A DNA stretch of 64,000 bases, from contig CAZRXY010000101.1 of the NCBI GenBank assembly GCA_964604155.1, forward strand, positions 1 to 64,000. The letters are read 5' to 3'. This DNA is from Stygibacter sp964604155 (GTDB taxonomy: Bacteria; Cloacimonadota; Cloacimonadia; Cloacimonadales; TCS61). Below are positions 27,709 through 37,162 of this stretch, in pieces; position 1 is the first letter of the stretch, and each line of letters opens with the position of its first letter. Both the position numbers and the translations under genes were made by a program. The notes under the pieces are model-generated. The model did not search any database. It was given only the letters and a program-made list of their open reading frames with translations, and was not told where the DNA came from.

Positions 27709-30700
27709 ATGATAAATGAAAAAATATATGTAACCAGGATTGAAAGGTTCAAAGACGAGTTGTCGGCATTGATGTTCACAGATAAAATGCCACTTATAGC
27801 AGAATATATCTATGATAGTGATTATCCAATTCCATACACAAAGGATATGGAAAATCAAAAATTAAAAAAAATAGAGGGTGAGGCAGGTAAATCCTGGCAG
27901 TTTGAACACATTAAGATTGGCGAGGAGTGGGGCAAAACCTGGGGTAGTGGCTGGTTTCGGTTTACCGGAAAGGTGCCCCCAGCCTGGAAAGGCAGGGAAG
28001 TAGGGGTGATGCTTGATCTGGAATCCGAAGGCTGTATATTCAAAAATGGCACACCCTGGCAGGGTATCACCAATACTATCCACTGGAATACTACCTCAGC
28101 CAAACGCCTTGCCTTACTGCACTCAAAAGCAAAAGGCAATGAACCCGTATTCCTGCTGGTGGAAGCAGGAGCTAATGGTCTTTTTGGGGCTGGGCAGGAA
28201 TTCTACCGCTTCAAACAGGCAGAATTATGCCTCATCGATAGAAAGGTATGGCAATTGTATTATGATCTGGAAGTGATAGCCTCGCTTATTGCCAGCCTGC
28301 CGGAAGATTCGCCACGCCGCAAGAAACTGATCCATACCACTAATCTGGCGATTAATAGTTATAATGATGGAAAGGGAATATCTAAATCACTGGAACTCAC
28401 CGCCACTCTTCTGGCAAAACCTGCAAACGCCAGCTCAATGAAGGCATTCGGTATTGGGCATGCTCATCTTGATCTGGGCTGGCTCTGGCCAGTCCGTGAA
28501 ACCCGCCGCAAAGCGGGCCGCACCTTTGCTACTGCCCTAAGGATGATGGAAGAATATGAGGAATATAAGTTCGGAGCTTCTCAGCCTCAGTTATATGAAT
28601 GGGTAAAAGAGGATTATCCCAAGCTTTATGAAGAAATTAAAGCTAGAATTGCCGAAGGAAGATGGGAATGCCAGGGTGCTATGTGGGTGGAGCCTGATAT
28701 GAATCTCAGTGGGGGAGAAGCACTGATCCGTCAGATCATGTTTGGCAGGAATTTCTGGAAATCTGAATTTGGTCTGGATATTGATAACCTCTGGCTGCCT
28801 GACGTGTTTGGCTATTCCGCCGCCCTGCCCCAGATACTAAAAAAATCCGGCGTGAATTACTTTATGACGCAGAAAATATCCTGGAATGATACAAATAAAT
28901 TCCCGCACCACACCTTTTACTGGCAGGGTATTGACGGCTCAAAAATTGCCACCCATTTTTTGCCCACTAATGATTACAATTGCTCAAATCTGCCTAAACA
29001 GCTTATTGAAGCAGAAAAACGCTTTACCCAAAGCGATATTGCCGAAGAATTTCTTAATCTCTATGGAATCGGCGATGGTGGCGGAGGTCCCGGAAGAATT
29101 CACATAGAATTGGCTAAAAGACAGAAGAACACAGAGGGCTCGCCACGCTTTGTCTTCGCCGCTGCTGCTGATTTCTTTGTGAAATTGGGGAAAATTCCCG
29201 ATCACCTGCTGCCCGTCTGGAAAGGAGAACTCTATCTGGAGCTGCATCGCGGGACATATACCACTCAGGCAATGATGAAAAAGTATAACAGACAATTGGA
29301 GCTTGCTTTGCGTGATGTGGAATTTCTGGCTGCAATTTCACAGAATATTGATAAAGATACTATTGACCGTATCTGGAAACATACACTACTAAACCAGTTT
29401 CATGATATCCTGCCGGGCTCTTCTATCAAAAAAGTTTATGAAGATGCTCACGCTCTCAGCGAACAAAATCTGCTGCTGCTTGATCTTATGCAAAAAGACT
29501 TGCTGAATAGCATCAATGAAACCGCCCGGAAAGAAATAGATTACCACTATATGGTCTATAACACCTTAAGCTGGCAAAGAAAAGAGATTATTAGTCTCGA
29601 ATTGCCGGATGCCGATGAAAACTGGCTTGCCAGTGATACGCTGGGTAATACTCTTCCCGCTAAGGTGAGCCAGAACCTGATGCTGGTAGAAATCGTTGTG
29701 CCTTCTATGGGATATACCACTATTAAACTGCAGAAAACTGATATAATCACCAAAAATTCCCGCAAAATAAAAGTAACCCAAAATCTTCTGGAAAATGATC
29801 TGCTGCGAGTGGAATTTGCCGAAGATGGAACAATTACCAGTATTTTTGATAAAGAATTGCAGCACGAAATGTTGCTCGATGCCGCTAACCTGATACTGAT
29901 GTATGAAGATAAACCTAACGACTGGGGTGCCTGGGATATAAATCATTATTACCGTCAAACCCAGCCGGAACAGGCAAAACTCACCGCTATCCGCACTATT
30001 GAGCATGATTACCTCTGGGCTGCCTTATGGCTGGATTACGAAATCGGAAATTCTACTATCAGTCAGATGATTAGCCTGAAAAATAATTCACGCCTGATTG
30101 AGTGCTGGACGATTGTGAACTGGCAGGAAAAAAACAAGATGCTGCGGGTACGGGCTGTGCCGGATATTAAAAGCGATTATGCCACTTTTGAAATTCAATA
30201 CGGCAATATAAGACGCTCTACTAATGATAATACCACCTGGGAACAATCCAGATTTGAAGTATGCGGACACCGCTATGCCGATCTCAGCCAGTCTAATTGC
30301 GGTTTTGCTATCCTGAATGACTGCAAATACGGGCACTACGTAAAAGATAACGTGATGGAGCTCACGTTATTGCGCAGCCCCCAGTATCCTGATAATACCG
30401 CTGATATCGGCGAACATACTTTCCGCTATGCCTGGCTGCCTCATACCGGAAACCTCGTTAATTCACAGGTCCTGCAATCTGCACATGAATTTAATAGCGA
30501 ATTGATTATCCAAAAAATAGCTGCCTTACCAGTAGATCGCGAAAAATCCTATTTCTCTCTCGCAGGAAATAATGTTAAAATTGAGACGATAAAACCAGCG
30601 GAAGATGGCAATGGTATCATCCTGAGATTATATGAATATTATGGAACGCACACCGAAGTGAAGCTGAAGGCTGCTCATAAATGGTCAAAATTCATCGAAA

Positions 30701-30816
30701 CAGACCTTATGGAAAATGATCTGCACCTGCTCAGCAAAAATGCTCACGCCACCAGATTGTCTATTGAACCCTATGAAATAAGAACTTTCAGGATTATCCA
30801 GTCTATGATTGATTAA
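27709..30816 (+). CDS. Alpha-mannosidase, glycoside hydrolase family 38
   Basis: A 1035-residue cytoplasmic GH38 enzyme (no signal peptide) that releases alpha-linked mannose. The zinc-binding HAHLD motif lies at residues 251-255 (GHAHLDLGWLWP) and the nucleophile Asp at about 365 (LPDVFGYS). GIGDGGGGP is another family block, and the C-terminal beta domains have the expected length. GGAGG precedes the ATG. The 3' end overlaps the converging TPR gene by 14 bases, leaving no room for an ordinary terminator. Confidence 0.93.
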   Translation: MINEKIYVTRIERFKDELSALMFTDKMPLIAEYIYDSDYPIPYTKDMENQKLKKIEGEAGKSWQFEHIKIGEEWGKTWGSGWFRFTGKVPPAWKGREVGVMLDLESEGCIFKNGTPWQGITNTIHWNTTSAKRLALLHSKAKGNEPVFLLVEAGANGLFGAGQEFYRFKQAELCLIDRKVWQLYYDLEVIASLIASLPEDSPRRKKLIHTTNLAINSYNDGKGISKSLELTATLLAKPANASSMKAFGIGHAHLDLGWLWPVRETRRKAGRTFATALRMMEEYEEYKFGASQPQLYEWVKEDYPKLYEEIKARIAEGRWECQGAMWVEPDMNLSGGEALIRQIMFGRNFWKSEFGLDIDNLWLPDVFGYSAALPQILKKSGVNYFMTQKISWNDTNKFPHHTFYWQGIDGSKIATHFLPTNDYNCSNLPKQLIEAEKRFTQSDIAEEFLNLYGIGDGGGGPGRIHIELAKRQKNTEGSPRFVFAAAADFFVKLGKIPDHLLPVWKGELYLELHRGTYTTQAMMKKYNRQLELALRDVEFLAAISQNIDKDTIDRIWKHTLLNQFHDILPGSSIKKVYEDAHALSEQNLLLLDLMQKDLLNSINETARKEIDYHYMVYNTLSWQRKEIISLELPDADENWLASDTLGNTLPAKVSQNLMLVEIVVPSMGYTTIKLQKTDIITKNSRKIKVTQNLLENDLLRVEFAEDGTITSIFDKELQHEMLLDAANLILMYEDKPNDWGAWDINHYYRQTQPEQAKLTAIRTIEHDYLWAALWLDYEIGNSTISQMISLKNNSRLIECWTIVNWQEKNKMLRVRAVPDIKSDYATFEIQYGNIRRSTNDNTTWEQSRFEVCGHRYADLSQSNCGFAILNDCKYGHYVKDNVMELTLLRSPQYPDNTADIGEHTFRYAWLPHTGNLVNSQVLQSAHEFNSELIIQKIAALPVDREKSYFSLAGNNVKIETIKPAEDGNGIILRLYEYYGTHTEVKLKAAHKWSKFIETDLMENDLHLLSKNAHATRLSIEPYEIRTFRIIQSMID

Positions 30817-32668
30817 GAGCTTCTATTTTTTCGCGGAAAACTGCATCTGTGGGATCAAGTCTGCCAGCTTCCAGATAGCTTTCACGGGCTTTTACTTTAT
30901 TGCCAAGCTCTTTATATACGTCACCCAGAAGAATAAATTCCTCATAATTATTCTTATTGGTTTCAATGCACCTGGTCTCCAAAACCTGAGCCGCTTCCTG
31001 ATACTTTTTCTGAGCACTAAGAATATTGGCGAATAGAAAATTAAGTTTCCAGGCAGGATGAGTCCTTATCACTTCCTTTACCTTCTGCTCTGCTACTGCA
31101 TAATTGCCCGCATTATATTCCTGCTGTATATAGTATTCATAGGCTGTGATAATCTCCGGCTTATACCTTACTACATTTTCATATTCAAAATAAGCCGTAA
31201 ATGTATCATTTTTCTGAATAGCCAGAGACGCCAGCAGATAATAGGATACTGCCAGATCAGGATACAGACTCTTGATCAATTCAAATTTATGCCTGGCTTC
31301 ATCATTTTTTCCTGAATCAAATAATCCTAAGCCCTCTTCAAAAGGTGCTCTGTCAGAATTGCTGAGATTTATGATATACTCATCATTGAAAAGGATAAGT
31401 AATTCCAGACCACGCAGCAAATGAGAATCTGTGCATTTATACATGGCAGAATTCATATCTTGCCAGAAATCCTGATACTGCTCAGTAAGCAGATTATTTA
31501 TACCTCGGTATATCATGTAATATGGTTCTGGCTCATTTTCCTGTAAATTCTCTAACCTCACCATTACCGTTTCATCAAAAACGAAATTCTTATGGAAAAT
31601 ATTATACTTCACCAATTCAAGCAATTCACCAAAAGCTGCCGTGAAACCAAATTCCTGAATCTTCTTGTAATATCGACTGTTTTTTGATAATATGCCGATA
31701 TCCAAGGACGCTTCAGACATATTCAGGACGTTTTCTTCGTCCAGTAAGATCTGAGTTAATGCCCCTATAAAACTATGAAATTTCAATGACCTGTAATCCA
31801 TCTGGATAAAATCTGATTGTACCTGCTTAAGATACTGAGCGTATTTATTCTGATACAATTCCTCAAGCTCAGTGCCGGCTTGGGCTAATGTGATCTGCAC
31901 CGTGCTGTCTATGGCAGCAGCATAACCGCTGAACAATGTTTCACACTCATTGCAGAAGCTCAAAAGACTATCTATTGCCACCAGATTATCGCGGGTTATC
32001 TTACCCGTTAATTGTAGTTTTAGGAAATCAAGATCAGAACTTATTCTCTTTACCTGTTGCTCGGTGCAGCCGGATAGCTCCTTAATAGCAGAATCATAAA
32101 AACTAAGCGACCTCACCTCCTTCGCAGTTGTCAAAAACGGCTCCAGATGACGGTAGCAGCCTACGTAGTCAAGCTTGTTGATTGCAGACCTGCCCAGCTC
32201 ATATTTCTCATGGTACTCGTGATACTCGCGGCGGAATCGCTCGTCTAAGCGAATCTTATCGGAGACAAAATCTCCAGCCTTGACCTGGAATTCTTCGTCA
32301 AGACTGAGTTCGGATTTTAAAAAATGAAAAAGCATACTCTGAGTCTTGTCACTGGCATCCTTGCGATAATCGATGCTCTCTACCGAGATTTCCTTCTCGT
32401 TCTGGATTATTTTAAGCTCTTTCAGCAAATCCACATCTTTGGATATAAATTCATCTCGGGTGAGAGGCTCAGCCAATAGAAAAATGCGGGGACTGGCTAA
32501 TTGACCGCTGTAATCTATATCTTCTGCCTCACCTTTAGCATCAGCAAGGCTTATTCGCATTTCACGCGCAGGTGATAATAAACTTTTTTCCACATACTGC
32601 ATCTTAAATGAAAATCCCCAGCAGGACAGTATTATAAATACCAAACTTAAACTAAATAAAATCTTCAT
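30803..32668 (-). CDS. TPR-repeat protein, exported, function unknown
   Basis: A 621-residue protein from the ATG at 32668, which has GGAGG upstream; a GTG at 32686 is a less likely start. It begins with a signal sequence (about residues 1-19; FIILSCWGF may be a weak lipobox). The C-terminal 200 residues hold tetratricopeptide repeats (DEARHKFELIKSLYPDLAVS, NYAVAEQKVKEVIRTHPAWK, GNKVKARESYLEAGRLDPTD). The middle is helical. TPR proteins act as protein-binding scaffolds. No operon partner is visible; its 3' end overlaps the alpha-mannosidase gene on the other strand. Confidence 0.7.
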   Translation of the reverse strand: MKILFSLSLVFIILSCWGFSFKMQYVEKSLLSPAREMRISLADAKGEAEDIDYSGQLASPRIFLLAEPLTRDEFISKDVDLLKELKIIQNEKEISVESIDYRKDASDKTQSMLFHFLKSELSLDEEFQVKAGDFVSDKIRLDERFRREYHEYHEKYELGRSAINKLDYVGCYRHLEPFLTTAKEVRSLSFYDSAIKELSGCTEQQVKRISSDLDFLKLQLTGKITRDNLVAIDSLLSFCNECETLFSGYAAAIDSTVQITLAQAGTELEELYQNKYAQYLKQVQSDFIQMDYRSLKFHSFIGALTQILLDEENVLNMSEASLDIGILSKNSRYYKKIQEFGFTAAFGELLELVKYNIFHKNFVFDETVMVRLENLQENEPEPYYMIYRGINNLLTEQYQDFWQDMNSAMYKCTDSHLLRGLELLILFNDEYIINLSNSDRAPFEEGLGLFDSGKNDEARHKFELIKSLYPDLAVSYYLLASLAIQKNDTFTAYFEYENVVRYKPEIITAYEYYIQQEYNAGNYAVAEQKVKEVIRTHPAWKLNFLFANILSAQKKYQEAAQVLETRCIETNKNNYEEFILLGDVYKELGNKVKARESYLEAGRLDPTDAVFREKIEALNQS

Positions 32669-32925
32669 GCTTCCCTCCATTGTCACTTAATGCTCCAACT
32701 GCTCTAAACGCCATTTTTTGTCAATATATCTTTCATTTCCTGAAAAAACTGGCATACCCCCGAAATTTATTTGTAAGTTTGGAATATTGAACTTGTGAAG
32801 TTATTGGTCGTCACCATTGCGATCGAGCTTGCTGTCTCTATGATTGACCAAGTTTTATCCCCTTCCATTTTCCATTACTATATCCTGCCTTCTAATATCT
32901 GGGTGTCAATATACAATGGTTGAAT

Positions 32926-32954
32926 TTGACAACAACTATTATCTCACTTAATAT
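32926..32954 (+). promoter_or_regulatory. Orphan sigma-70-like promoter
   Basis: A perfect TTGACA (32926-32931), a 17-base spacer and TAATAT (32949-32954). No known gene lies downstream on this strand before 34053, so it may drive a small RNA or the short ORF at 32994. Confidence 0.4.
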
Positions 32955-32993
32955 AAACCATTTAACAATACCAATAATTATAAAACCAGGGGG

Positions 32994-33134
32994 ATGCCAA
33001 ATCTTTCATTTCTGAAAGCAATAAAAAGTCTTTTAGCAAATCTTCGCTCGAGAATTATCAAGCCGGAGCAACAAAGATCAATCAAACGAAAAAATATTAG
33101 ATTGATCTTTGTTGTTCAGAGGTATAGGTGCTGA
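32994..33134 (+). CDS. Possible 46-residue basic peptide
   Basis: ATG at 32994, stop TGA at 33132-33134. The product starts MPNLSFLKAIKSLL, is rich in Lys and Arg throughout, and ends in Cys. A promoter-like sequence lies 40 bases upstream. AGGGGG abuts the ATG directly, which is too close for a normal ribosome binding site, so translation is doubtful. It resembles nothing I know. Confidence 0.2.
   Translation: MPNLSFLKAIKSLLANLRSRIIKPEQQRSIKRKNIRLIFVVQRYRC
33066..33117. repeat. Long inverted repeat (18-pair hairpin)
   Basis: The arms CAACAAAGATCAATC (33069-33083) and GATTGATCTTTGTTG (33100-33114) are perfectly complementary; three more outer pairs (one G-T) extend it to 33066-33117. The loop is 16 bases. 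No T-run follows on either strand, so it is not a standard terminator. It could be an RNA structure or a binding site for a dimeric protein. Confidence 0.75.
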
Positions 33135-33190
33135 GAATATATTTATCAATTTCTGTTTATCTGGCAAGTATGATAAAAGGGGGTTTTTGA

Positions 33191-33862
33191 TTATTTGAGG
33201 AGAAATTTTGCAGTAATAAGGTCTTGGGTGGTGGTGATTTTCTGGTTAGTGTCCTGGCAGATGTGAATATATACAGGTATCTGGAAATATTCGAGTATTG
33301 AGCTGTCATCGGTGAATTCGTAATCGATATTTTCAGCCATCAGGTGATATTTATAGATGAGCTTATAGTCAAAGACCTGGGGGGTGTGAGCGTTGTAGAG
33401 TGAGTGTCGAGGTATGGTTTCCATGATTTTATGATCAAGTACGCGTTTTATGGTGAATCGAACGGGGCTGCAGGGGATTACAGCATTGTATAATTTTGCC
33501 AGGTCTATGAGTCTGGAGATGAGATTTTCTTCCAAAAATGGTCTCACGGCGTCATGAATGAGCACAAGGCGTGTATCTGCGGGGCAGATTTTGATGCCGT
33601 TAAGGGCAGAAATCTGACGGGTTTTCCCTCCGGCGGTGATAGTGATATCATTACCGGGGAAGTGCATTTTACAGATATTGTGCATTTGGCAAATATCCTC
33701 AGGATGCGAGACGATGATCACTTTATCAATCCGGGGATGTGAGCAGAATTTTGCCAGAGTATATGCTATTATTGGCTTGCCATTGATATCAATGAATTGT
33801 TTTTTTTCTTTGCTTTGCATCCTTGTGCCGGAGCCGCCTGCCATGATCAGGGCAACATTCAT
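33191..33862 (-). CDS. ispD: IspD-like 4-diphosphocytidyl-methylerythritol synthase
   Basis: A 223-residue cytidylyltransferase. IMAGGSGTRMQSKEKKQF at residues 6-23 is the nucleotide-binding loop, HDAVRPF at 103-109, PRHSLYNAHTPQVF at 151-164 and TDDSS at 184-188; these are IspD positions. IspD joins CTP to methylerythritol 4-phosphate in isoprenoid synthesis. Related TarI/CDP-polyol enzymes share the fold, and the TagF-like genes in this window would need a CDP-polyol, so that alternative is worth keeping. TDDSS favours IspD. Stands alone on the minus strand. Confidence 0.75.
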   Translation of the reverse strand: MNVALIMAGGSGTRMQSKEKKQFIDINGKPIIAYTLAKFCSHPRIDKVIIVSHPEDICQMHNICKMHFPGNDITITAGGKTRQISALNGIKICPADTRLVLIHDAVRPFLEENLISRLIDLAKLYNAVIPCSPVRFTIKRVLDHKIMETIPRHSLYNAHTPQVFDYKLIYKYHLMAENIDYEFTDDSSILEYFQIPVYIHICQDTNQKITTTQDLITAKFLLK

Positions 33863-34052
33863 AAGATTCCCCTTTTATTTTTAGAGAAGACTTTCCCTAC
33901 TTATACGAGATAAAGTCAATTAAAATTATCTGTGGGTCTCAGAATTGTGAGGAGGCATTTGCAATTTTGTATATTCAATAAATTGCTTTACATAAATTGA
34001 ATAGAATTATGAATAGGTATCAGTGGTAATTCCAGATAGCCGGAGGTAGAAT

Positions 34053-35633
34053 TTGGAAAAAGTAGGTATCTCAATTTTATATGTCGAGGATGAGGACTAT
34101 ATTCGCAGTAATATGGTGAGGAGTTTGGAGCGAAGAGTGAAGAAGATATATTCTGCAGCGAATGGTTTGGAGGGTTTGGAATCTTTTAAGCGATATGAGC
34201 CGGATTTAGTGATCACAGACATCAAGATGCCGGTATTAAATGGTTTAGAGATGATCAAGAAGATTCGCAAGCTCAAGGAAGATACCAAATTTATCATGCT
34301 CTCTGCTCATAGCGACACGTCATCACTACTGGAGGCGATCGAGATAGGAGTACAGGGTTACATTTTAAAACCATTCCAGACGCAGAAGCTATTTAAGCTG
34401 ATCGAGGAGCAGGCAGATATAATAATCTTAGACAAAAAGGTGATTGAGCAATCGAAAAAGATCAATGAGCTTTATAATGCTTTGATCATAGATTTAGAGA
34501 CGGCAGGTAGTGTTCAATCTTACCTTTTGCCTGATTATCTGATCGTGGAGCGGGATTTATTTTTTTCATCCACCTATGTGCCCTCTTCCAAGATAGGTGG
34601 TGATTTGTATGACATAATCAAGATATCTGAGACAGAATATATCAGTTATATAGGTGATATATCTGGCCATGGCGTGAAGGCAGCTTTATTAATGACGGCA
34701 GTGAAGACAACGATCACGCGGATAATAGAGGATGAGAAGCTTCACGAGCCGCATCTGATATTAAACAGGCTAAGCACAATTCTCACGCGGGAATTATTCA
34801 GCAGTGATTATATGACAATGCTTTTATGCTATATAAATTGTGAAAAGAATTACATAAAGATATTAAATGCGGGGCATCCACCTCTGATACTGTATCACAA
34901 TAAGAAAAAGACAATCACAACGCTGGTTCAGGAGGGCTCCATCCCAATTGGCTGGGTGCCTAATTATCTATATACTCCAGATGAAGAATTAAAGATGCGT
35001 TTTGACAGCAATCAGACCTTGCTCTTATACACAGACGGTCTATTCGAATGTGAAAACGCGCCGGGAGAGGAACTGGGATTGCATGGATTGAAGGAATTTA
35101 TCGAAGAAACCACCAATAATTACCCCTTGGTCTTATTACCTGTCATGATCCGTGACACGTTGAAGAAGAATAATTATGATATCAGCGGAGATGATTTTAC
35201 TTTAGTGGCATTGCGCCGGATACCGGAGCAGCGAAAAGCAAGAGAAGCAGACTGTTTTTCCGGAGATCTCAAATCTGAATCATCCTTAATATTGCAGCGT
35301 CTTTTGGCATACGTGGAGCAAGAAATTGATGATGAAGCTTTCCGTAAAGAAATCTCCAGCTTAAATACAGGCTGGCTCAAGGATCTGATGGATTTGGAAA
35401 TTTATCTGCCGGAAAAGGAAGTGCGTTATCTGGCAGAAATAAAAAAACCGAGTAAGAATAGTGTGATAGTATCAATCTGGATAAAAACCATAAATTTAGC
35501 GAAAGGTACAAGATTGGTGCTTAAAGAGCAGGAAAGTAGTTTGCCTTCTTTAGAAAATATCACGCTGGATATCCAATATACATCTTACGATGGATTTGTG
35601 GAGATACAGCTTAATTTCGCCGGCAATAAATAG
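34053..35633 (+). CDS. Response regulator with SpoIIE/RsbU-type PP2C phosphatase domain
   Basis: A 526-residue cytosolic signalling protein starting with TTG (CGGAGG 6 bases upstream). Residues 5-120 form a receiver domain with VEDED near the N-terminus, phospho-acceptor D56 (VITDIKMP) and the KPF lysine at 106. A coiled linker follows. The phosphatase domain runs from about 165 to 390 with GGDLYD at 182-187, GDISGHG at 201-207, TDGL at 327-330 and GDDFTLV at 379-385, all metal-binding motifs present. Such proteins dephosphorylate STAS antagonists, and a STAS gene follows 12 bases downstream. The last 130 residues (about 395-526) form an extra domain I cannot assign. Confidence 0.9.
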   Translation: MEKVGISILYVEDEDYIRSNMVRSLERRVKKIYSAANGLEGLESFKRYEPDLVITDIKMPVLNGLEMIKKIRKLKEDTKFIMLSAHSDTSSLLEAIEIGVQGYILKPFQTQKLFKLIEEQADIIILDKKVIEQSKKINELYNALIIDLETAGSVQSYLLPDYLIVERDLFFSSTYVPSSKIGGDLYDIIKISETEYISYIGDISGHGVKAALLMTAVKTTITRIIEDEKLHEPHLILNRLSTILTRELFSSDYMTMLLCYINCEKNYIKILNAGHPPLILYHNKKKTITTLVQEGSIPIGWVPNYLYTPDEELKMRFDSNQTLLLYTDGLFECENAPGEELGLHGLKEFIEETTNNYPLVLLPVMIRDTLKKNNYDISGDDFTLVALRRIPEQRKAREADCFSGDLKSESSLILQRLLAYVEQEIDDEAFRKEISSLNTGWLKDLMDLEIYLPEKEVRYLAEIKKPSKNSVIVSIWIKTINLAKGTRLVLKEQESSLPSLENITLDIQYTSYDGFVEIQLNFAGNK

Positions 35634-35645
35634 TATGGGGTTTAT

Positions 35646-35984
35646 ATGGAAATAGGGCAAAGCTTCATAGATGATGTGATGGTGATCAATATATTCGGTG
35701 AATTATACAGTGACCAGGCAGGTTCTTTGGAATACAGCCTGATCGACCTGATAAAGCAGAAAGATAAAGCCGTATTGAATTTAGAGGGACTGGAATACAT
35801 AGACAGTTCCGGTTTGGGAGTATTGATCAAGATTTTGGATCAGATGAAAGAGCGTGGGGGAAAATTACTGATCTGCTGCGCCAGCGGGAAAGTGATGAAA
35901 GTATTTGAAATCACCAAATTTGAAAAATTCGCGACAATTTATGAAAGTCTGGACGAAGCATTAGAAGTACTAAGGGAAAAGTGA
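35646..35984 (+). CDS. STAS-domain anti-sigma-factor antagonist
   Basis: A 112-residue SpoIIAA/RsbV-like protein made up of one STAS domain. The phosphorylatable serine lies in EYIDSSGLGVL, within the conserved site. It should be switched by phosphorylation (by an anti-sigma kinase) and dephosphorylation by the PP2C protein encoded just upstream. No RsbW-type kinase is seen in the window. The stop overlaps the ATG of the HD-GYP gene. It is the intact counterpart of the broken gene at 14239. Confidence 0.9.
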   Translation: MEIGQSFIDDVMVINIFGELYSDQAGSLEYSLIDLIKQKDKAVLNLEGLEYIDSSGLGVLIKILDQMKERGGKLLICCASGKVMKVFEITKFEKFATIYESLDEALEVLREK

Positions 35985-37162
35985 TGCCAGAAAATTCTGA
36001 TAAAGACAGCGAAATACTATTTGCTCCGGAAGAGGAAAACATTGCCGGACTGGAAGATATGGAGGCTCAGGCAACGGGTAAAAAGTATGTGGTACGTACA
36101 TCGGCAGAGCCTTCATTATGGAAGATACTGGTTGTGGATGACGAAGAGGACGTGCATACGATCACCAGGATGCTGTTTGAGGATGTGAAATATCAAAATA
36201 AGCCGGTGGAGATTCTGGATGCCTATAGTGGGGCTGAAGCCCGGAAAATATTAGCAGAAGATTCGGAAATAGCACTTGTTTTTCTGGATGTGGTGATGGA
36301 GAGTAGTAAAGCAGGCTTGGAAGTAGTGCGTTATCTGCGTGAAACACTGGGTAATAAAGCCACGCGTCTGATATTGCGTACGGGGCAGCCGGGGGAGGCA
36401 CCCGAGAGCAGAATAATAATGGCATATGAGATCGATGACTACAAATTAAAAACCGAGCTTACGGCACAGAAGATGCTGACGAGTTTGATAGGGGGGTTGC
36501 GGTCATATGCAGCACTTCGCAATTTGGAATACGAAAACCAGCTTCGCAGAGAGGTGGAATATGAGCTAAAGACCGCCTATGAAACTCTGGACAAGGTATT
36601 TGAGCAGACAGTGAGCAGTCTATCTTCCACAATAGAATTACGCGATGCCTATACGGCGGGTCATGCCCGGCATGTGGGTAAACTGGCGCAGGAGATTGCT
36701 CGGCGGATGGGTCTTAGTGAAGAGATTTGTAAGATGCTAAAGCTGGCAGGCTATCTGCATGATATTGGCAAGATAAAGATACCCTTGGAATTATTGAGCA
36801 AAGAGGGAGGACTATTAGAAGAAGACTGGGAAATGATCAAGCAGCATCCGGTAACCGGGTATGAATTATTGCAGCCAATAGATTTTCCCTGGCCCCTGGC
36901 AAGAGTAGTGCTTGAGCATCACGAAAGATATAACGGGAAGGGCTATCCTGGTGGTAAACAACATGCGGAATTGCTATTGGAATCTCAGATTTTGGCAGTG
37001 GCAGATGTGGTAGAATCTATGATGCTGGCACGTCCCTATCGAATAGCATTAGGTAAGAAACTGGCTCGAGAGGAAATCCGGAAAAATATGGGTGTGTTGT
37101 ATCACCCTGAGGTGGCAAAAATTTGCCTGGAGATTGTAAATGAGAATTATGAATTTGAGTAA
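35984..37162 (+). CDS. Response regulator with HD-GYP domain (c-di-GMP phosphodiesterase)
   Basis: A 392-residue protein from the ATG at 35984 (a GTG at 35981 is possible). A receiver domain spans about 46-175 with VVDDEED at 50-56 and phospho-acceptor D102; its LRTGQPGEAPE and DDYKLKTELT segments match the receiver type usually found before DUF3369 or HD-GYP outputs. The HD-GYP domain runs from about 210 to 388, with HD at 259-260 (YLHDIGK), the HHERYNGKGYPGG block (GYP at 320-322) and further His residues intact. It should hydrolyse cyclic di-GMP and so influence surface life. Translationally coupled to the STAS gene upstream. Confidence 0.92.
   Translation: MPENSDKDSEILFAPEEENIAGLEDMEAQATGKKYVVRTSAEPSLWKILVVDDEEDVHTITRMLFEDVKYQNKPVEILDAYSGAEARKILAEDSEIALVFLDVVMESSKAGLEVVRYLRETLGNKATRLILRTGQPGEAPESRIIMAYEIDDYKLKTELTAQKMLTSLIGGLRSYAALRNLEYENQLRREVEYELKTAYETLDKVFEQTVSSLSSTIELRDAYTAGHARHVGKLAQEIARRMGLSEEICKMLKLAGYLHDIGKIKIPLELLSKEGGLLEEDWEMIKQHPVTGYELLQPIDFPWPLARVVLEHHERYNGKGYPGGKQHAELLLESQILAVADVVESMMLARPYRIALGKKLAREEIRKNMGVLYHPEVAKICLEIVNENYEFE

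Larger units (their letters stand above)
32687..33190. other. 504-base intergenic region with orphan promoter, short ORF and hairpin
   Basis: Lies between two minus-strand genes. On the plus strand it holds a good sigma-70-like promoter (32926-32954), a 46-codon ORF (32994-33134) and a long hairpin (33066-33117), each listed separately. The rest is AT-rich without recognised features. Confidence 0.5.

Noticed and set aside
29566..30006. 146-codon open frame on the minus strand
   Set aside because: Antisense to the GH38 alpha-mannosidase, no domain, no start signal.
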